Shown piece by piece: positions 1 through 8,498 of a stretch of DNA of 64,000 nucleotides. Below the pieces are notes generated by a model that had not been told where the DNA came from, searched no databases, and saw only the letters and a list, made by a program, of their open reading frames with translations. Origin of the DNA: Pedobacter sp. UBA5917 (lineage in GTDB: Bacteria > Bacteroidota > Bacteroidia > Sphingobacteriales > Sphingobacteriaceae); assembly GCF_002432345.1 (NCBI RefSeq), contig NZ_DJDT01000299.1, positions 1-64,000 on the forward strand. Direction: 5' to 3'. Each line of letters begins with the position of its first letter. The first letter of the stretch is position 1. The translations under genes were made by a program, and so were the position numbers.

Positions 1-2
1 GT

Positions 3-212
3 TTTTGGGGAAAAGGTTTTGCCACAGAAGCCGCAATAGCAGCACGTGATTATGGCTTTAATGAACTTAAACTTGATGAGATTATCGGCATTGCAGATAT
101 CAATAACCTTGGTTCCATCCATGTGCTTGAAAAAGTTGGTTTGAAAAAAATCTCTGTTTTCGAACACCATGGCATTACACACCATTGGATGAAGGTTGAA
201 AAACAACCATAG
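3..212 (+). CDS. GNAT-family N-acetyltransferase, C-terminal end (partial)
   Basis: The open frame enters from the left edge and ends at TAG 210-212, so only about 69 residues are present. The start of the fragment reads WGKGFATEA, the acetyl-CoA pyrophosphate-binding signature of GNAT acetyltransferases. It is followed by the N-x-x-S-hx-h-x-EKVG segment typical of the RimJ/RimL-like subfamily. The fold assignment is fairly safe. The substrate cannot be named because the N-terminal half lies outside the window. Confidence 0.8.
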   Translation, partial: FWGKGFATEAAIAARDYGFNELKLDEIIGIADINNLGSIHVLEKVGLKKISVFEHHGITHHWMKVEKQP

Positions 213-256
213 ATTATCCATTTTTAATTCTATTTTCGCCGTTAAATCGAAAAAAC

Positions 257-469
257 ATGGAAACTAAAGATAGCAACGGCAATATTTTAAACGAAGGAGA
301 TTCAGTTACCGTTATCAAAACCTTAAAGGTAAAGGGTATGGCAAGTGATATTAAACAGGGTACTGCCGTTAAAAATATCCGTTTAACCGATGATCCGAAG
401 GCTATCGAAGGTAAAGTAAACGGAACAGTTCTGGTGTTAAAAACCGAATTTCTGAAAAAGAAAAACTAA
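257..469 (+). CDS. PhnA/YjdM-type small domain protein
   Basis: This 70-residue protein matches, from memory of the family, the C-terminal domain of YjdM/PhnA proteins. The visible pattern is DSNGNxLxEGDSV, then KVKG, then KQGTxVKNIRLTDD, and an ending VLKTEFLKKK. The N-terminal zinc ribbon of the longer family members is absent. The usual name, alkylphosphonate utilisation protein, is historical and no enzymatic role is established. It stands alone 44 bp after the GNAT gene, and ATG 257 is the only reasonable start. Confidence 0.8.
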   Translation: METKDSNGNILNEGDSVTVIKTLKVKGMASDIKQGTAVKNIRLTDDPKAIEGKVNGTVLVLKTEFLKKKN

Positions 470-551
470 TTATCTTTTAATCAACAGGATATCATTATTT
501 TATTGGTTTAGTTTTTGATGGTAAAAAAGGAAATCATTAAACCTTATCATC

Positions 552-950
552 ATGAAAAAACTGATCCTCTGCGCTGTGCTGCTCTTCTTATTGGGCTCAT
601 GTAAAGAAAAATTAGATCCGGCAAGCTTTACCAATACCAAATGGGAGCTGACCGAACTACCGGGCTTAACTTTGCCAGCATCAGCAAAAGCAACCCTTAA
701 TTTTGCAGATAGTTTAAAAATCAGCGGAAAATCTTTTTGCAACGGCTATGGTGGCAGGGCCGAAATTGCAGATAATAAAATAACCGTTAAAAATGTTTTC
801 GGCACAAAAATGTTCTGTCAGGAAACCGATGCAGCAGAACGCTCCTATCTTCATGCCTTAAACCAGGTAAATGGTGCCAAATTAACCGACAATAAGCTCT
901 ATTTATTAAATGGGGATAAAACATTGCTTGTTTTCACCAAAACGAACTAG
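552..950 (+). CDS. META-domain lipoprotein (HslJ-like)
   Basis: A 132-residue lipoprotein. The signal peptide ends in a lipobox (LLGSC, Cys17) and the protein is probably anchored in a membrane facing the periplasm or surface. The mature part has the META/HslJ pattern: NTKWELTEL near the start, a FCNGYGG segment in the middle (residues 62-68), and a C-terminal strand LLVFTK. META domains occur in heat-inducible and secreted proteins of unknown biochemical role. A hairpin terminator follows directly. Confidence 0.85.
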   Translation: MKKLILCAVLLFLLGSCKEKLDPASFTNTKWELTELPGLTLPASAKATLNFADSLKISGKSFCNGYGGRAEIADNKITVKNVFGTKMFCQETDAAERSYLHALNQVNGAKLTDNKLYLLNGDKTLLVFTKTN

Positions 951-965
951 AATCTTTACAATCAT

Positions 966-1007
966 AAAAAGGCTGAATAAAGTATTTTTACTATTTTCGG
1001 CCTTTTG
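966..1007 (+). terminator. Rho-independent terminator after the META gene
   Basis: A long imperfect stem (AAAAGGCTGAAT... against ...TTTTCGGCCTTTT) is followed by T-rich sequence, 16 bp after the META lipoprotein stop codon. Confidence 0.65.
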
Positions 1008-1024
1008 AGTTTAACGCAGGAGCG

Positions 1025-1939
1025 ATGCCATCGATAATAGAAGATCTGAAGTTTTTTTTCTCAACCGTAAGAAAAGCATTTAATTTATTTCAACAGAATG
1101 ATCCTTTACGCCTGGCCGGTGCAACTGCCTTTTTCACCAATTTTGCCCTACCCCCCATCCTCATTATCCTGATCAGGCTTTTTGGTCTGTTTACCGACAG
1201 AAGGTTATTGGCCACACATCTTTTCGAACGTTTAGCCAGTATACTCGACAATCAAAGCATCACGCAGATCAGAACTACATTGAGGAATATCCGCGGGATT
1301 GATCAGGCCTGGTATGTTACCTTATTCAGTTTTATATTTTTCCTTTTTGTAGCCACAACCCTGTTTAACGTAATTAAAAATTCGCTGGAACAGATCTGGA
1401 ACATTGCACAGGACAAAAAAGGCATCATCAGCACACTTAAATCAAGGGCCATATCGGTTACCATCATCTTATTGGCCGGCATATTGTTCTTTATCGGATT
1501 ATTGGCCGATAGTGTACAGGCATATATTGGTGCCTATTTAAAAAATGGCGCCCCTTCAATCGGCCTGATTTTAACCTCAGTAATCAATCAACTGGTATTT
1601 GTGGTAATTGTAACTACATGGTTTACTATCCTTTTCAGGTATTTAACCAACGGAAGGCCAACCTGGCGTGCGGCAATTTCAGGAGGCTTATTAACGGGAT
1701 GTCTTTTTACTGCAGGTAAATACATTTTAAGGATTTTGTTGCCGCTGAGCAATATCAGTAACATTTACGGATCAGCAGGTTCCATTATCGTAATCATGCT
1801 TTTCGTATTCTATTCATCGCTGATATTCTATTTCGGGGCTTCATTTATTAAAGCATTAAGTATTGGCAGGGCAACCCCTATTGTGCCCAAAAACGGATCG
1901 TTTGCTTACGAGCTTACAGAAGTTGAGCTTGAGAAATAA
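1025..1939 (+). CDS. YihY/virulence factor BrkB family inner-membrane protein
   Basis: This 304-residue integral membrane protein has about six hydrophobic segments. The family hallmarks are visible: an N-terminal DPLRLAGATAFFTNFALPP segment and the motif FNVIKNSLEQIWNIA around residues 115-130. There is also a late glycine-rich helix, NIYGSAGSIIVIMLFVFYSS. Older databases called members RNase BN, which is wrong for this family. The molecular function is unsettled; transporter roles have been proposed. The length is normal. The preceding terminator implies its own promoter, and no neighbour suggests a pathway. Confidence 0.9.
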   Translation: MPSIIEDLKFFFSTVRKAFNLFQQNDPLRLAGATAFFTNFALPPILIILIRLFGLFTDRRLLATHLFERLASILDNQSITQIRTTLRNIRGIDQAWYVTLFSFIFFLFVATTLFNVIKNSLEQIWNIAQDKKGIISTLKSRAISVTIILLAGILFFIGLLADSVQAYIGAYLKNGAPSIGLILTSVINQLVFVVIVTTWFTILFRYLTNGRPTWRAAISGGLLTGCLFTAGKYILRILLPLSNISNIYGSAGSIIVIMLFVFYSSLIFYFGASFIKALSIGRATPIVPKNGSFAYELTEVELEK

Positions 1940-1958
1940 GAGTAAATGATTAACTTAT

Positions 1959-1980
1959 TGTCGGATGGTAACATCCGACA
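1959..1980. other. Perfect 9-bp inverted repeat after the BrkB gene
   Basis: TGTCGGATG and CATCCGACA are separated by GTAA. There is no adjoining T-run on either strand, so this is a 3'-end stabilising hairpin or a weak terminator between convergent genes rather than a textbook intrinsic terminator. Confidence 0.5.
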
Positions 1981-2006
1981 GCACAAAAAAGTCTATATCT
2001 GATGGC

Positions 2007-2741
2007 TTAAAGTGGCTCTACTTTAAGTCCGGACAGCGAAAAATCATAATCATCACCCACACTTACCTTTTTCATCAAAATTTCAGTATCATTCCTATTG
2101 AGTGATGTTATTCTCACTTTGAAAAATACATTTTTTGGTGAATTGATATTGTACTTTTTCACCACTATGCCTTCAATTTTTAGATCTTTTTTCCCGTCAA
2201 AAGTCCAGTTTTCATTGGGGCACATGTAATATACAGCATTCCGCCCATCCTGATCTTCTGGAACAGGCATATAAATTGAAACCTTGTCTCCTTTATTAAA
2301 TTGTTTAAAAGTCGATAATGCAATTTCACTCTGCTTACTATCACAATCTGAAATGGTTTTCCAGTAATCCAGATATACTTTTATCTGGCCTTCAAGATCA
2401 ATGTTTTTACCATTTAGTTCACGGTGCAATGATGTTATAATTACCGATGAAATATCATCCGGATGGTTAAGGCCCAGCGATTTGAAATAATTGATCAGAG
2501 GAGGATTTCTATTTCCCCAAAGCCATTTATTTCTGATCCACATACCGGTAGAAAAATGCATTTCAGCAACTGCTTTAGTTTCTTCCATCTGTTTAAATTC
2601 ATCCAGTTGGGCTTTTGGGCTACTTTGTTTCAAATATAATATGGCCTCATTTAAATTTTTAGGAGCTGCCTTTTTTTGCTGCGAACTACATGCCACAGCA
2701 ATCGCACATAATGTAAATAACAAAATAAATTTAGCGCTCAT
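2007..2741 (-). CDS. Lipoprotein with DUF6794-like N-terminal domain
   Basis: This 244-residue protein has a signal peptide with lipobox (AVACSS, Cys18). Residues about 30-125 look like the DUF6794 domain: a SFxxxE-type helix, FSTGMWIRNKWLWG, then LGLNHPDDISSVIITSLHRELNG. This domain recurs in Bacteroidota proteins of unknown function. The C-terminal half (residues 130-244) is beta-rich and not recognised. No partner gene is evident; its neighbour on the same strand is separated by a terminator. Confidence 0.7.
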   Translation of the reverse strand: MSAKFILLFTLCAIAVACSSQQKKAAPKNLNEAILYLKQSSPKAQLDEFKQMEETKAVAEMHFSTGMWIRNKWLWGNRNPPLINYFKSLGLNHPDDISSVIITSLHRELNGKNIDLEGQIKVYLDYWKTISDCDSKQSEIALSTFKQFNKGDKVSIYMPVPEDQDGRNAVYYMCPNENWTFDGKKDLKIEGIVVKKYNINSPKNVFFKVRITSLNRNDTEILMKKVSVGDDYDFSLSGLKVEPL

Positions 2742-2743
2742 AT

Positions 2744-2757
2744 TAAATCCCGGGATT
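2744..2757. promoter_or_regulatory. 14-bp perfect palindrome before the DUF6794 lipoprotein
   Basis: AAATCCCGGGATTT lies 3-16 bp upstream of the lipoprotein start codon (ATG ends at 2741). It could be an operator or a leader hairpin. Only its sequence symmetry supports it. Confidence 0.3.
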
Positions 2758-2763
2758 TGAAAT

Positions 2764-2800
2764 AAAAAAAAAGGTGTTCATTGTTGAAATGAACACCTCT
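2764..2800 (-). terminator. Rho-independent terminator of the PorT-like gene
   Basis: On the minus strand, GGTGTTCATT-TCAAC-AATGAACACC forms a perfect 10-bp stem followed by nine T residues. It sits 20 bp downstream of the outer membrane protein ending at 2820. Confidence 0.85.
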
Positions 2801-2819
2801 TTAAAGCTAGAAAATTATA

Positions 2820-3410
2820 TTACAAAATCCTATACTCCAGGCCAACTGTAAATAAATTCAGCTTGGTACCCGGATAGCCAGATTTGTTGATTTTAGATAA
2901 CCCCAATTCGTAACGGGCATCAAAACTTAACTTTTTAATGTCTAAGCCTGCACCAAACTGCCATGCCAGCGCCTGGTTTTTAAAATCGGCTTTGAAAACA
3001 CTTCCTGCTGCCTGACCGAAACTCTGGTTTTCATCCAATATCAATGAAAACATTGGTCCGGTGTTTAAGCGAAGACCAACTCCGGCAGCTCCAAACTTTG
3101 TACCGATTAATAAAGGCACGTCCAAACTGGTGAAATTCACTCTGTTTACCTCTCCTGTTGCATCGCTTACCAGGTTTGCTTTTTTACCCGAAACATAAAG
3201 CTCCGGTTGAAAATGAATTCCTGCAGCACCTATCCTAGCCCAAAGTCCGCCATAAAAACCTGCCCGGTTTTTACTGCTAAAAGTGTTTTCACTATCAAAT
3301 TTAGATAAATTTGCGCCAGCCTTTATACCCAGCTGGAAAGTAGGTAATACCTGTGCACTTGCGAAAAATGCAACAAGTAAAAATGCAACGGTTAAAGATA
3401 AAAATTTCAT
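2820..3410 (-). CDS. Outer membrane beta-barrel protein, PorT-like
   Basis: This 196-residue protein has a cleavable signal peptide (ending ASAQ) and alternating hydrophobic strands typical of the small 8-stranded PorT/OmpW-like barrels of Bacteroidota. Visible features are an early FQLGIKAGANLSKF strand and repeated GL-type strand ends, closing with FTVGLEYRIL, a typical outer-membrane C-terminus with a penultimate hydrophobic strand. PorT family members are often annotated as T9SS-related, but most such barrels have no tested function. It sits 11 bp downstream of the 98-residue gene and may share its transcript. Confidence 0.8.
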   Translation of the reverse strand: MKFLSLTVAFLLVAFFASAQVLPTFQLGIKAGANLSKFDSENTFSSKNRAGFYGGLWARIGAAGIHFQPELYVSGKKANLVSDATGEVNRVNFTSLDVPLLIGTKFGAAGVGLRLNTGPMFSLILDENQSFGQAAGSVFKADFKNQALAWQFGAGLDIKKLSFDARYELGLSKINKSGYPGTKLNLFTVGLEYRIL

Positions 3411-3421
3411 ATACAGTTAAT

Positions 3422-3718
3422 TTAGTTTGTGGCGTTGTTAATGGCTTCCTGCTCTTTTAAAGCATCAACATTATTTTTATCGCCGAAATTTTGTGTTTTA
3501 CCTGCAAAGTAATCTAAAATTCCCGAAATTGTATCTAAGTTATCGGCTAAATTTTGATGAACATCCGGTAAATCTTTTTCCAAACGGCTATCGCCCAGTT
3601 CGATATTATCAACTTCAATTTTACCGATTTTCTGAATAAGTGCCTGCTGAGAGTTTTGCAAATCTTCTAATTCACGCACAATCTTTTCCATTAATTCAAA
3701 CTTCTTTAGAGTATTCAT
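3422..3718 (-). CDS. Small helical hypothetical protein
   Basis: A 98-residue, acidic, almost entirely helical protein with no signal peptide or membrane segment. Residues 5-35 have heptad-like spacing (LMEKIVRELEDLQNSQQAL), suggesting a coiled coil. No family is recognised. It is placed directly upstream of the outer membrane barrel gene with only 11 bp between them, so co-transcription is likely. The start follows an AT-rich leader. Confidence 0.6.
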   Translation of the reverse strand: MNTLKKFELMEKIVRELEDLQNSQQALIQKIGKIEVDNIELGDSRLEKDLPDVHQNLADNLDTISGILDYFAGKTQNFGDKNNVDALKEQEAINNATN

Positions 3719-3850
3719 AGGTTCTTATTTTTAAGTTCAACTTTCTTAATAAACCCCTTAGCCCCTATTTTGTTTTATTCCACCCTGCTTTTAACAAATC
3801 GATTTGCAAATTTCAAAAACAACTAATAAATTAGTTTAAAATTATCAGCC

Positions 3851-5005
3851 ATGAAACACCTGCTCGTTTTAATCGCATTATTAGGTTTAAATTTAACGCT
3901 TTACGCCCAAAATGGCAATGCATTGGATAAAGAAAAACTTTTCGATTTTTACCAGAGTCAGCGTTATGCCGATGCGGCCCAATATCTAAAAAGTATTTAT
4001 GGCGAAGAGGTTAACGATTTTAAAATTTTAAGCCAGATCGGCTATTGTTTTTTAATGGCCGGAAATAATGTTGAAGCAGAAAAATTCTACAGCAAGGCCT
4101 ATGCACTTCAGCCGTTAAACCTACCTATTCTCTTTAGTTTGGGCAGCATCAATACCAAAAGGGGAAATACCGAAAAAGCCAAACGTTATTATGGTGAAGT
4201 GGTAAAAATAGACAGCAATAACTTTAATGTATATAAGCTGCTGGCCAATATGTACAGCTCACCGAAAGAAGATTCGGTAAAAATAATCTACCTGTTAAAG
4301 GCCAATAAAATTAACCCGTTAGAAGGCGATGTTGCTATTGATCTTGCAGAAGTGCATTCGGATTACCAGCAATATGAAAAAGCTTATGGTGTACTCGATA
4401 TTGCGATTAAAGGCGATAGCGATAACCTGGTATTGCAAAGGGCGAAACTTCCGATAGCCAACCAGCTAAAAAAATATGCGGAAGTGATTGCCTCTGGCGA
4501 AAAATTATTAAAAGATGGTGCAGATGCAGGCGTAATAAAAGATGTAGCAAAGGCTTATTATTATACCAAGAAATACCAGAGGGCAATTGATCTATTTAAA
4601 ATGCTCGAAGCAGCTGCTATGGAAAATGAAGCTACCTTATACTATACTTCACTTAGTTACCGGGCTTTAAAAAATTATGCACAGGCAGCTTTTTATACTA
4701 AAAAAACGATAGATGAGGCCATTTCGCCCAATACTTCGAGTTATTATTCTTTATTGGGATTGGTTTATGAGGAAAACAACCAGTTAACACTTGCAAATGC
4801 GGCCTATCAAAAAGGCCTTCAGTTTAAAGTTGTTCCTACTTTGTATTACCGCATGGCGGTATTTTACGATACCAGAATGAAACAACCGGGCAATGCGCTT
4901 AAATATTATATGCTCTATTTAAAAAGCAAACCGAGTTTGCTAAACGACAAGGAAGAAATCAAATTTACCAAAGACAGGATCGCGCAGCTCAACCTGACTG
5001 ATTAA
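3851..5005 (+). CDS. Secreted tetratricopeptide repeat protein
   Basis: This 384-residue protein has an N-terminal signal peptide (cleavage near LYAQ). The remainder consists of TPR-type helix pairs with recurrent A-x2-Y and P-type spacing; clear units are centred near residues 70-135, 220-260 and 300-350. Such proteins usually scaffold other proteins in the periplasm or at the outer membrane. No catalytic domain is visible. Its 3' end overlaps the convergent DUF4268 gene by 4 bp. Confidence 0.85.
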   Translation: MKHLLVLIALLGLNLTLYAQNGNALDKEKLFDFYQSQRYADAAQYLKSIYGEEVNDFKILSQIGYCFLMAGNNVEAEKFYSKAYALQPLNLPILFSLGSINTKRGNTEKAKRYYGEVVKIDSNNFNVYKLLANMYSSPKEDSVKIIYLLKANKINPLEGDVAIDLAEVHSDYQQYEKAYGVLDIAIKGDSDNLVLQRAKLPIANQLKKYAEVIASGEKLLKDGADAGVIKDVAKAYYYTKKYQRAIDLFKMLEAAAMENEATLYYTSLSYRALKNYAQAAFYTKKTIDEAISPNTSSYYSLLGLVYEENNQLTLANAAYQKGLQFKVVPTLYYRMAVFYDTRMKQPGNALKYYMLYLKSKPSLLNDKEEIKFTKDRIAQLNLTD

Positions 5006-5463
5006 ACCAAGTCTTCGAAAACAGGTTTTACATTGTCCCAAAATTCGTCAAGAGCAATAATTCTTGGCTTAAAAAAGGAAATGAGATCTGGCCAGTGCTG
5101 CTGGTTAAATATGCTAACCCCGCTTATACTGATGGAAATTAAGGAAATAGTTTTGCCAAATTCGTCTGTTGAATCTTTAATCCAGTCCCACTCTTCGTTT
5201 ACGGTATTGGTAAACATCAGTTTAAATTCTTCGAACTGCTCAAATATGAGGTGCCTGATATCGGCATCGTGATGCGAGAGCTGAATGCTGATAAAAGCTT
5301 TTTTATTATCTACATCCATTTTAAAGAAGATGTTCTTTACTCCTGTTTTATAGTTGGTCCAGTTTACGGTAGAACCACCGGCCGAAGGAACGGGTTTCAT
5401 ATATTGCCCGAAACTGATCCAAAACTGTTGACGTAACCTTGCTGATTCTTCTTTACTGTACAT
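5002..5463 (-). CDS. DUF4268 domain-containing protein
   Basis: A 153-residue cytoplasmic protein resembling the DUF4268 family: an early RQQFWxxFGQYM motif, then NWxNYKTGVKxxxFKMD. A central IRHLIFEQFEEFK and EEWDW segment follow. In other proteins DUF4268 is a C-terminal domain in nuclease-like proteins; stand-alone copies like this are uncharacterised. The full length appears intact. An interspersed palindromic repeat follows upstream. Confidence 0.75.
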   Translation of the reverse strand: MYSKEESARLRQQFWISFGQYMKPVPSAGGSTVNWTNYKTGVKNIFFKMDVDNKKAFISIQLSHHDADIRHLIFEQFEEFKLMFTNTVNEEWDWIKDSTDEFGKTISLISISISGVSIFNQQHWPDLISFFKPRIIALDEFWDNVKPVFEDLV

Positions 5464-5557
5464 TTATTTTTAAGCTTAATTACCGTCATCTCATCTTGCA
5501 CAAAATGGCATGAGACTTCGGTGCGCTCCCCATTGTTAACAAAATTCAAAAAAAAGT

Positions 5558-5643
5558 CGTCATCTCGACCGAAACGCAGTGAAGCGGAGAGATCTAACTC
5601 GAGACAGATTTCTCGACTCCGTTGCACTCCGCTCGAAATGACG
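5558..5643. repeat. Interspersed imperfect-palindrome repeat, copy 1
   Basis: This 86-bp element starts with CGTCATCTCGAC and ends with the near-inverted TCGAAATGACG, with an internal GAGATCTAACTCGAGACAGAT palindrome core. It has the same length and order as copy 2 at 9174-9259; related copies lie at 26599 and 62082. It lies between the DUF4268 gene and the rhamnosidase gene. Confidence 0.8.
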
Positions 5644-5683
5644 ATCTTTTGTGTCTTTTTACCGAAGCTGCAATGATAAGCGA

Positions 5684-8332
5684 TTAATATTTATATTCAA
5701 AATGATAGCTACCCGAACCTATTTCTTCTTTTTTATCGGTTTTTGGCAAAATTACCTTAGCAGTTGTATTGGCCGGAACGGTTACATCGAGTTTAAAAAT
5801 TCCGTTGACAATCGTCCACGATGATTTTATGGTACCATAAGCGGTTTCGAGTTCTGCCGAGGCATTGGTTAATTTACCGCCCGGCCTTGGTGCAATTAAA
5901 ATTGCTTTATAGCCTGGCTGTGTAGACACGGGATTAATACCGGCAATATTTTTATACATCCAATCGCCGATTGCGCCATAAGCATAATGGTTAAATGAGT
6001 TCATATCAGCCGTTTGGAAAGATCCATCCTGTTTAATACCGTCCCAACGTTCCCAAATGGTGGTTGCGCCCATTTTTACCGGGTAAAGCCATGAAGGGTA
6101 ACTTTCCTGCAATAATAAATCGTAAGCTACATCCTCATGTCCAAACCGGCTCAATACATGGCAAAGATAAGGCGTACCTAAAAAGCCCGTAGTTAAGTGG
6201 TTTCCATAATCGCGCACATTATCAACCAGCCTTTGTGCAGCCTGCGCACGTAAATTTTCGGGCAGCATATCAAACTGCAGGGCCAAAACATAAGCAGTTT
6301 GTGTATTCGAAATCAATTTGCCGCTCGGCGTCATGTTTTCTTTAATGTAGGCTTCCTTTATTTTTTCCAAAAGGTCGCTGTACTTGGCCACATCATCTGT
6401 TTTGCCGAGCACCCTGGCCGCGTTTAATAGCAATTGTGTAGAATGCGCATAAAATGTTTGTGCAATCATGTATTTATCGGTTACCGCCGCGCGACCATCA
6501 TTATCATCGATCGGGCGGTAGAATAACCAATCACCAAAATGAAAACCGGTATTCCAAAGGTTATTTTTAGACTTTGAAGAAATGTAATCGACCCATTTTT
6601 TCATACTGTCGTATTGTGTTTCCAAAAGGCCTTTATCGCCATACAATATATACATGTCCCATGGGATAATGGTGGCTACATCGGCCCAACCTGCAGAACC
6701 TGCATCATTCTGGTTTAATACATTCGGTACAACAAAAGGAACGCTGCCGTTTGGAAGTTGGTCTGCAGAAACATCTTTTAACCATTTGGTGAAAAAGCCC
6801 GATACATCCATATTATATGCCGCTGTGGCAGCAAATGCCTGTGCATCGCCCGTCCAGCCTAAACGCTCATCCCGCTGTGGACAATCTGTTGGCACATCAA
6901 CAAAGTTCCCTTTCTGCCCCCATTGAATATTGTGCTGCAATTGGTTTAACAAAGGATTTGATGTGCTGAATTTCCCACTCGTTTTCATATCCGAATAAAC
7001 AGCAACAGCAGTAAGATCCGATAATTTCAGTTCTCCCGGATAACCATCAATTTTTACATACCTGAAACCCTGGAAAGAAAAATGCGGTTCGAATACCTGC
7101 TCGGCTTCACCTTTTAAAATATAATTGTTCTGCTGTTTTGCGGTGCGGAGATTGGTAGTATAAAAATTCCCTTCTTTCGTTAACACCTCAGCATGGCTGA
7201 TGGTAATTTTTGTACCCGCAGCTCCTTTTGCTTTTAGCATTACCCAGCCAACCAGGTTCTGCCCAAAATCAACCACAGTTTCGCCCACAGGCGTTTTAAA
7301 TATTTTTAAAGCTTTAAATTCTTCGTGTTTACGCACCTGCGGACCACTCATGCCCACCAGTTTTTCCGGTCCGTTGGCCAGTTCCTGCACGGGTTTCCAG
7401 CTGGCATTTTCTTTAAAGTTCGTGTTGTTCCAACCCAACTGTTCAAACCGGGCATCGTAAGTATCCCCATCGTAAATATTGGATGTCCTAATTGCTCCAT
7501 AACTGGTTTTCCAGCTGTTATCGCTTACAATGGTTTCTTTGCTGCCATCGGTATATTCAACTTCAAGCTGTAGCAACAACGCCCTTGTATTGCCATAAAA
7601 TTCTTTTTGAGAACCAAAACCGATCCTTCCTTTATACCAGCCATCGCCCAGTGAAACACCAATTACGTTTGATCCTTTTTTCAGTGTTTTACCCAGTTCG
7701 TAAACCTGGTACTGGATATGGTTTTTATAACTCGTCCAGCCGGGAGCAAAATAACTGTCGCTTACCCTTTCGCCATTAATACCCGCTTCATACAAACCTT
7801 TTGCGGTAATATAGGCCGTAGCAGAGCGCACATCTTTTTTTAAGCTGAATTCTTTTCTGAATAACGGACTGGCTAGCGAAGTATCTTTCCCTTCAACCGC
7901 AATCCATTTCGCTTTCCAATCTTCGGGTTTCAATCCGGTTTGAAAGTATTGCATCGGCGACCATGCGGAGGTATTTCCATGGTTATCTTTTACCTTAACC
8001 TGCCAGAAATATTTGGTTTTTGATGATAATTGAGGTCCATCATAGGCGATAAGTACCGACTGATCGTTGTTTACAGTCGTTTTCCATAAAACTTTATCAA
8101 TTTTTGCAGCTGTACCCAACCTGATTTCATAATTACCCTGTTTGGTATTTTTTACATCTGAGATGATTTTCCAGCTGAACCTGGGTTTCGGATTATCAAT
8201 ACTGAGCGGATTTGTTAAATGCTCTACAGTTAAATCTTTTACCGAAATTTTCTGCGCCGATAACTGGTTAACAAAAGAAAACAGCAGGGCAATGGTTAGC
8301 ATTGCACCTGTGTTACGGGAAATCTTTTTCAT
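5684..8332 (-). CDS. Secreted alpha-L-rhamnosidase (GH78)
   Basis: This 882-residue glycoside hydrolase hydrolyses terminal alpha-L-rhamnosyl residues. It has a signal peptide (ending LSAQ), N-terminal Fn3-like and Bac_rhamnosid N domains (residues ~30-320, with LGDGWYKGRIGFG). The catalytic (alpha/alpha)6 barrel contains TDCPQRDERLGWTGDAQ, the acid-residue cluster typical of GH78, near residue 485. A C-terminal beta domain closes the protein. Length is typical. No SusC/SusD pair flanks it, so it is an orphan hydrolase rather than part of a local utilisation locus. An 8-bp inverted repeat lies just upstream of the start codon. Confidence 0.93.
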   Translation of the reverse strand: MKKISRNTGAMLTIALLFSFVNQLSAQKISVKDLTVEHLTNPLSIDNPKPRFSWKIISDVKNTKQGNYEIRLGTAAKIDKVLWKTTVNNDQSVLIAYDGPQLSSKTKYFWQVKVKDNHGNTSAWSPMQYFQTGLKPEDWKAKWIAVEGKDTSLASPLFRKEFSLKKDVRSATAYITAKGLYEAGINGERVSDSYFAPGWTSYKNHIQYQVYELGKTLKKGSNVIGVSLGDGWYKGRIGFGSQKEFYGNTRALLLQLEVEYTDGSKETIVSDNSWKTSYGAIRTSNIYDGDTYDARFEQLGWNNTNFKENASWKPVQELANGPEKLVGMSGPQVRKHEEFKALKIFKTPVGETVVDFGQNLVGWVMLKAKGAAGTKITISHAEVLTKEGNFYTTNLRTAKQQNNYILKGEAEQVFEPHFSFQGFRYVKIDGYPGELKLSDLTAVAVYSDMKTSGKFSTSNPLLNQLQHNIQWGQKGNFVDVPTDCPQRDERLGWTGDAQAFAATAAYNMDVSGFFTKWLKDVSADQLPNGSVPFVVPNVLNQNDAGSAGWADVATIIPWDMYILYGDKGLLETQYDSMKKWVDYISSKSKNNLWNTGFHFGDWLFYRPIDDNDGRAAVTDKYMIAQTFYAHSTQLLLNAARVLGKTDDVAKYSDLLEKIKEAYIKENMTPSGKLISNTQTAYVLALQFDMLPENLRAQAAQRLVDNVRDYGNHLTTGFLGTPYLCHVLSRFGHEDVAYDLLLQESYPSWLYPVKMGATTIWERWDGIKQDGSFQTADMNSFNHYAYGAIGDWMYKNIAGINPVSTQPGYKAILIAPRPGGKLTNASAELETAYGTIKSSWTIVNGIFKLDVTVPANTTAKVILPKTDKKEEIGSGSYHFEYKY

Positions 8333-8339
8333 AAATGGT

Positions 8340-8367
8340 TAGTGTTATATTTTTGGTCTTAACACTA
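8340..8367. promoter_or_regulatory. Inverted repeat TAGTGTTA-N12-TAACACTA before the rhamnosidase gene
   Basis: Perfect 8-bp arms begin 8 bp upstream of the GH78 start codon. The arms contain the same TAGTGT/ACACTA words as the putative NUDIX-regulator operators elsewhere in the window, but the spacing is different (16 bp between the words instead of 7). It may be an operator for another factor or a leader hairpin. Confidence 0.4.
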
Positions 8368-8498
8368 CGATAATCAGCAATATAATCCGGCCAACCATCC
8401 TGCACTGTCATGAAAAATTAAACGTTAAAACAACGCCTATTAACACGCAAAATATTGATAATTAAACAACTAAAGCAAAATCAACAAAGAAATAAAAA

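Noticed and set aside
1959..1980. Intrinsic terminator of the BrkB gene
   Set aside because: The hairpin is perfect but has no T-run on either strand, so it is listed only as an inverted repeat.
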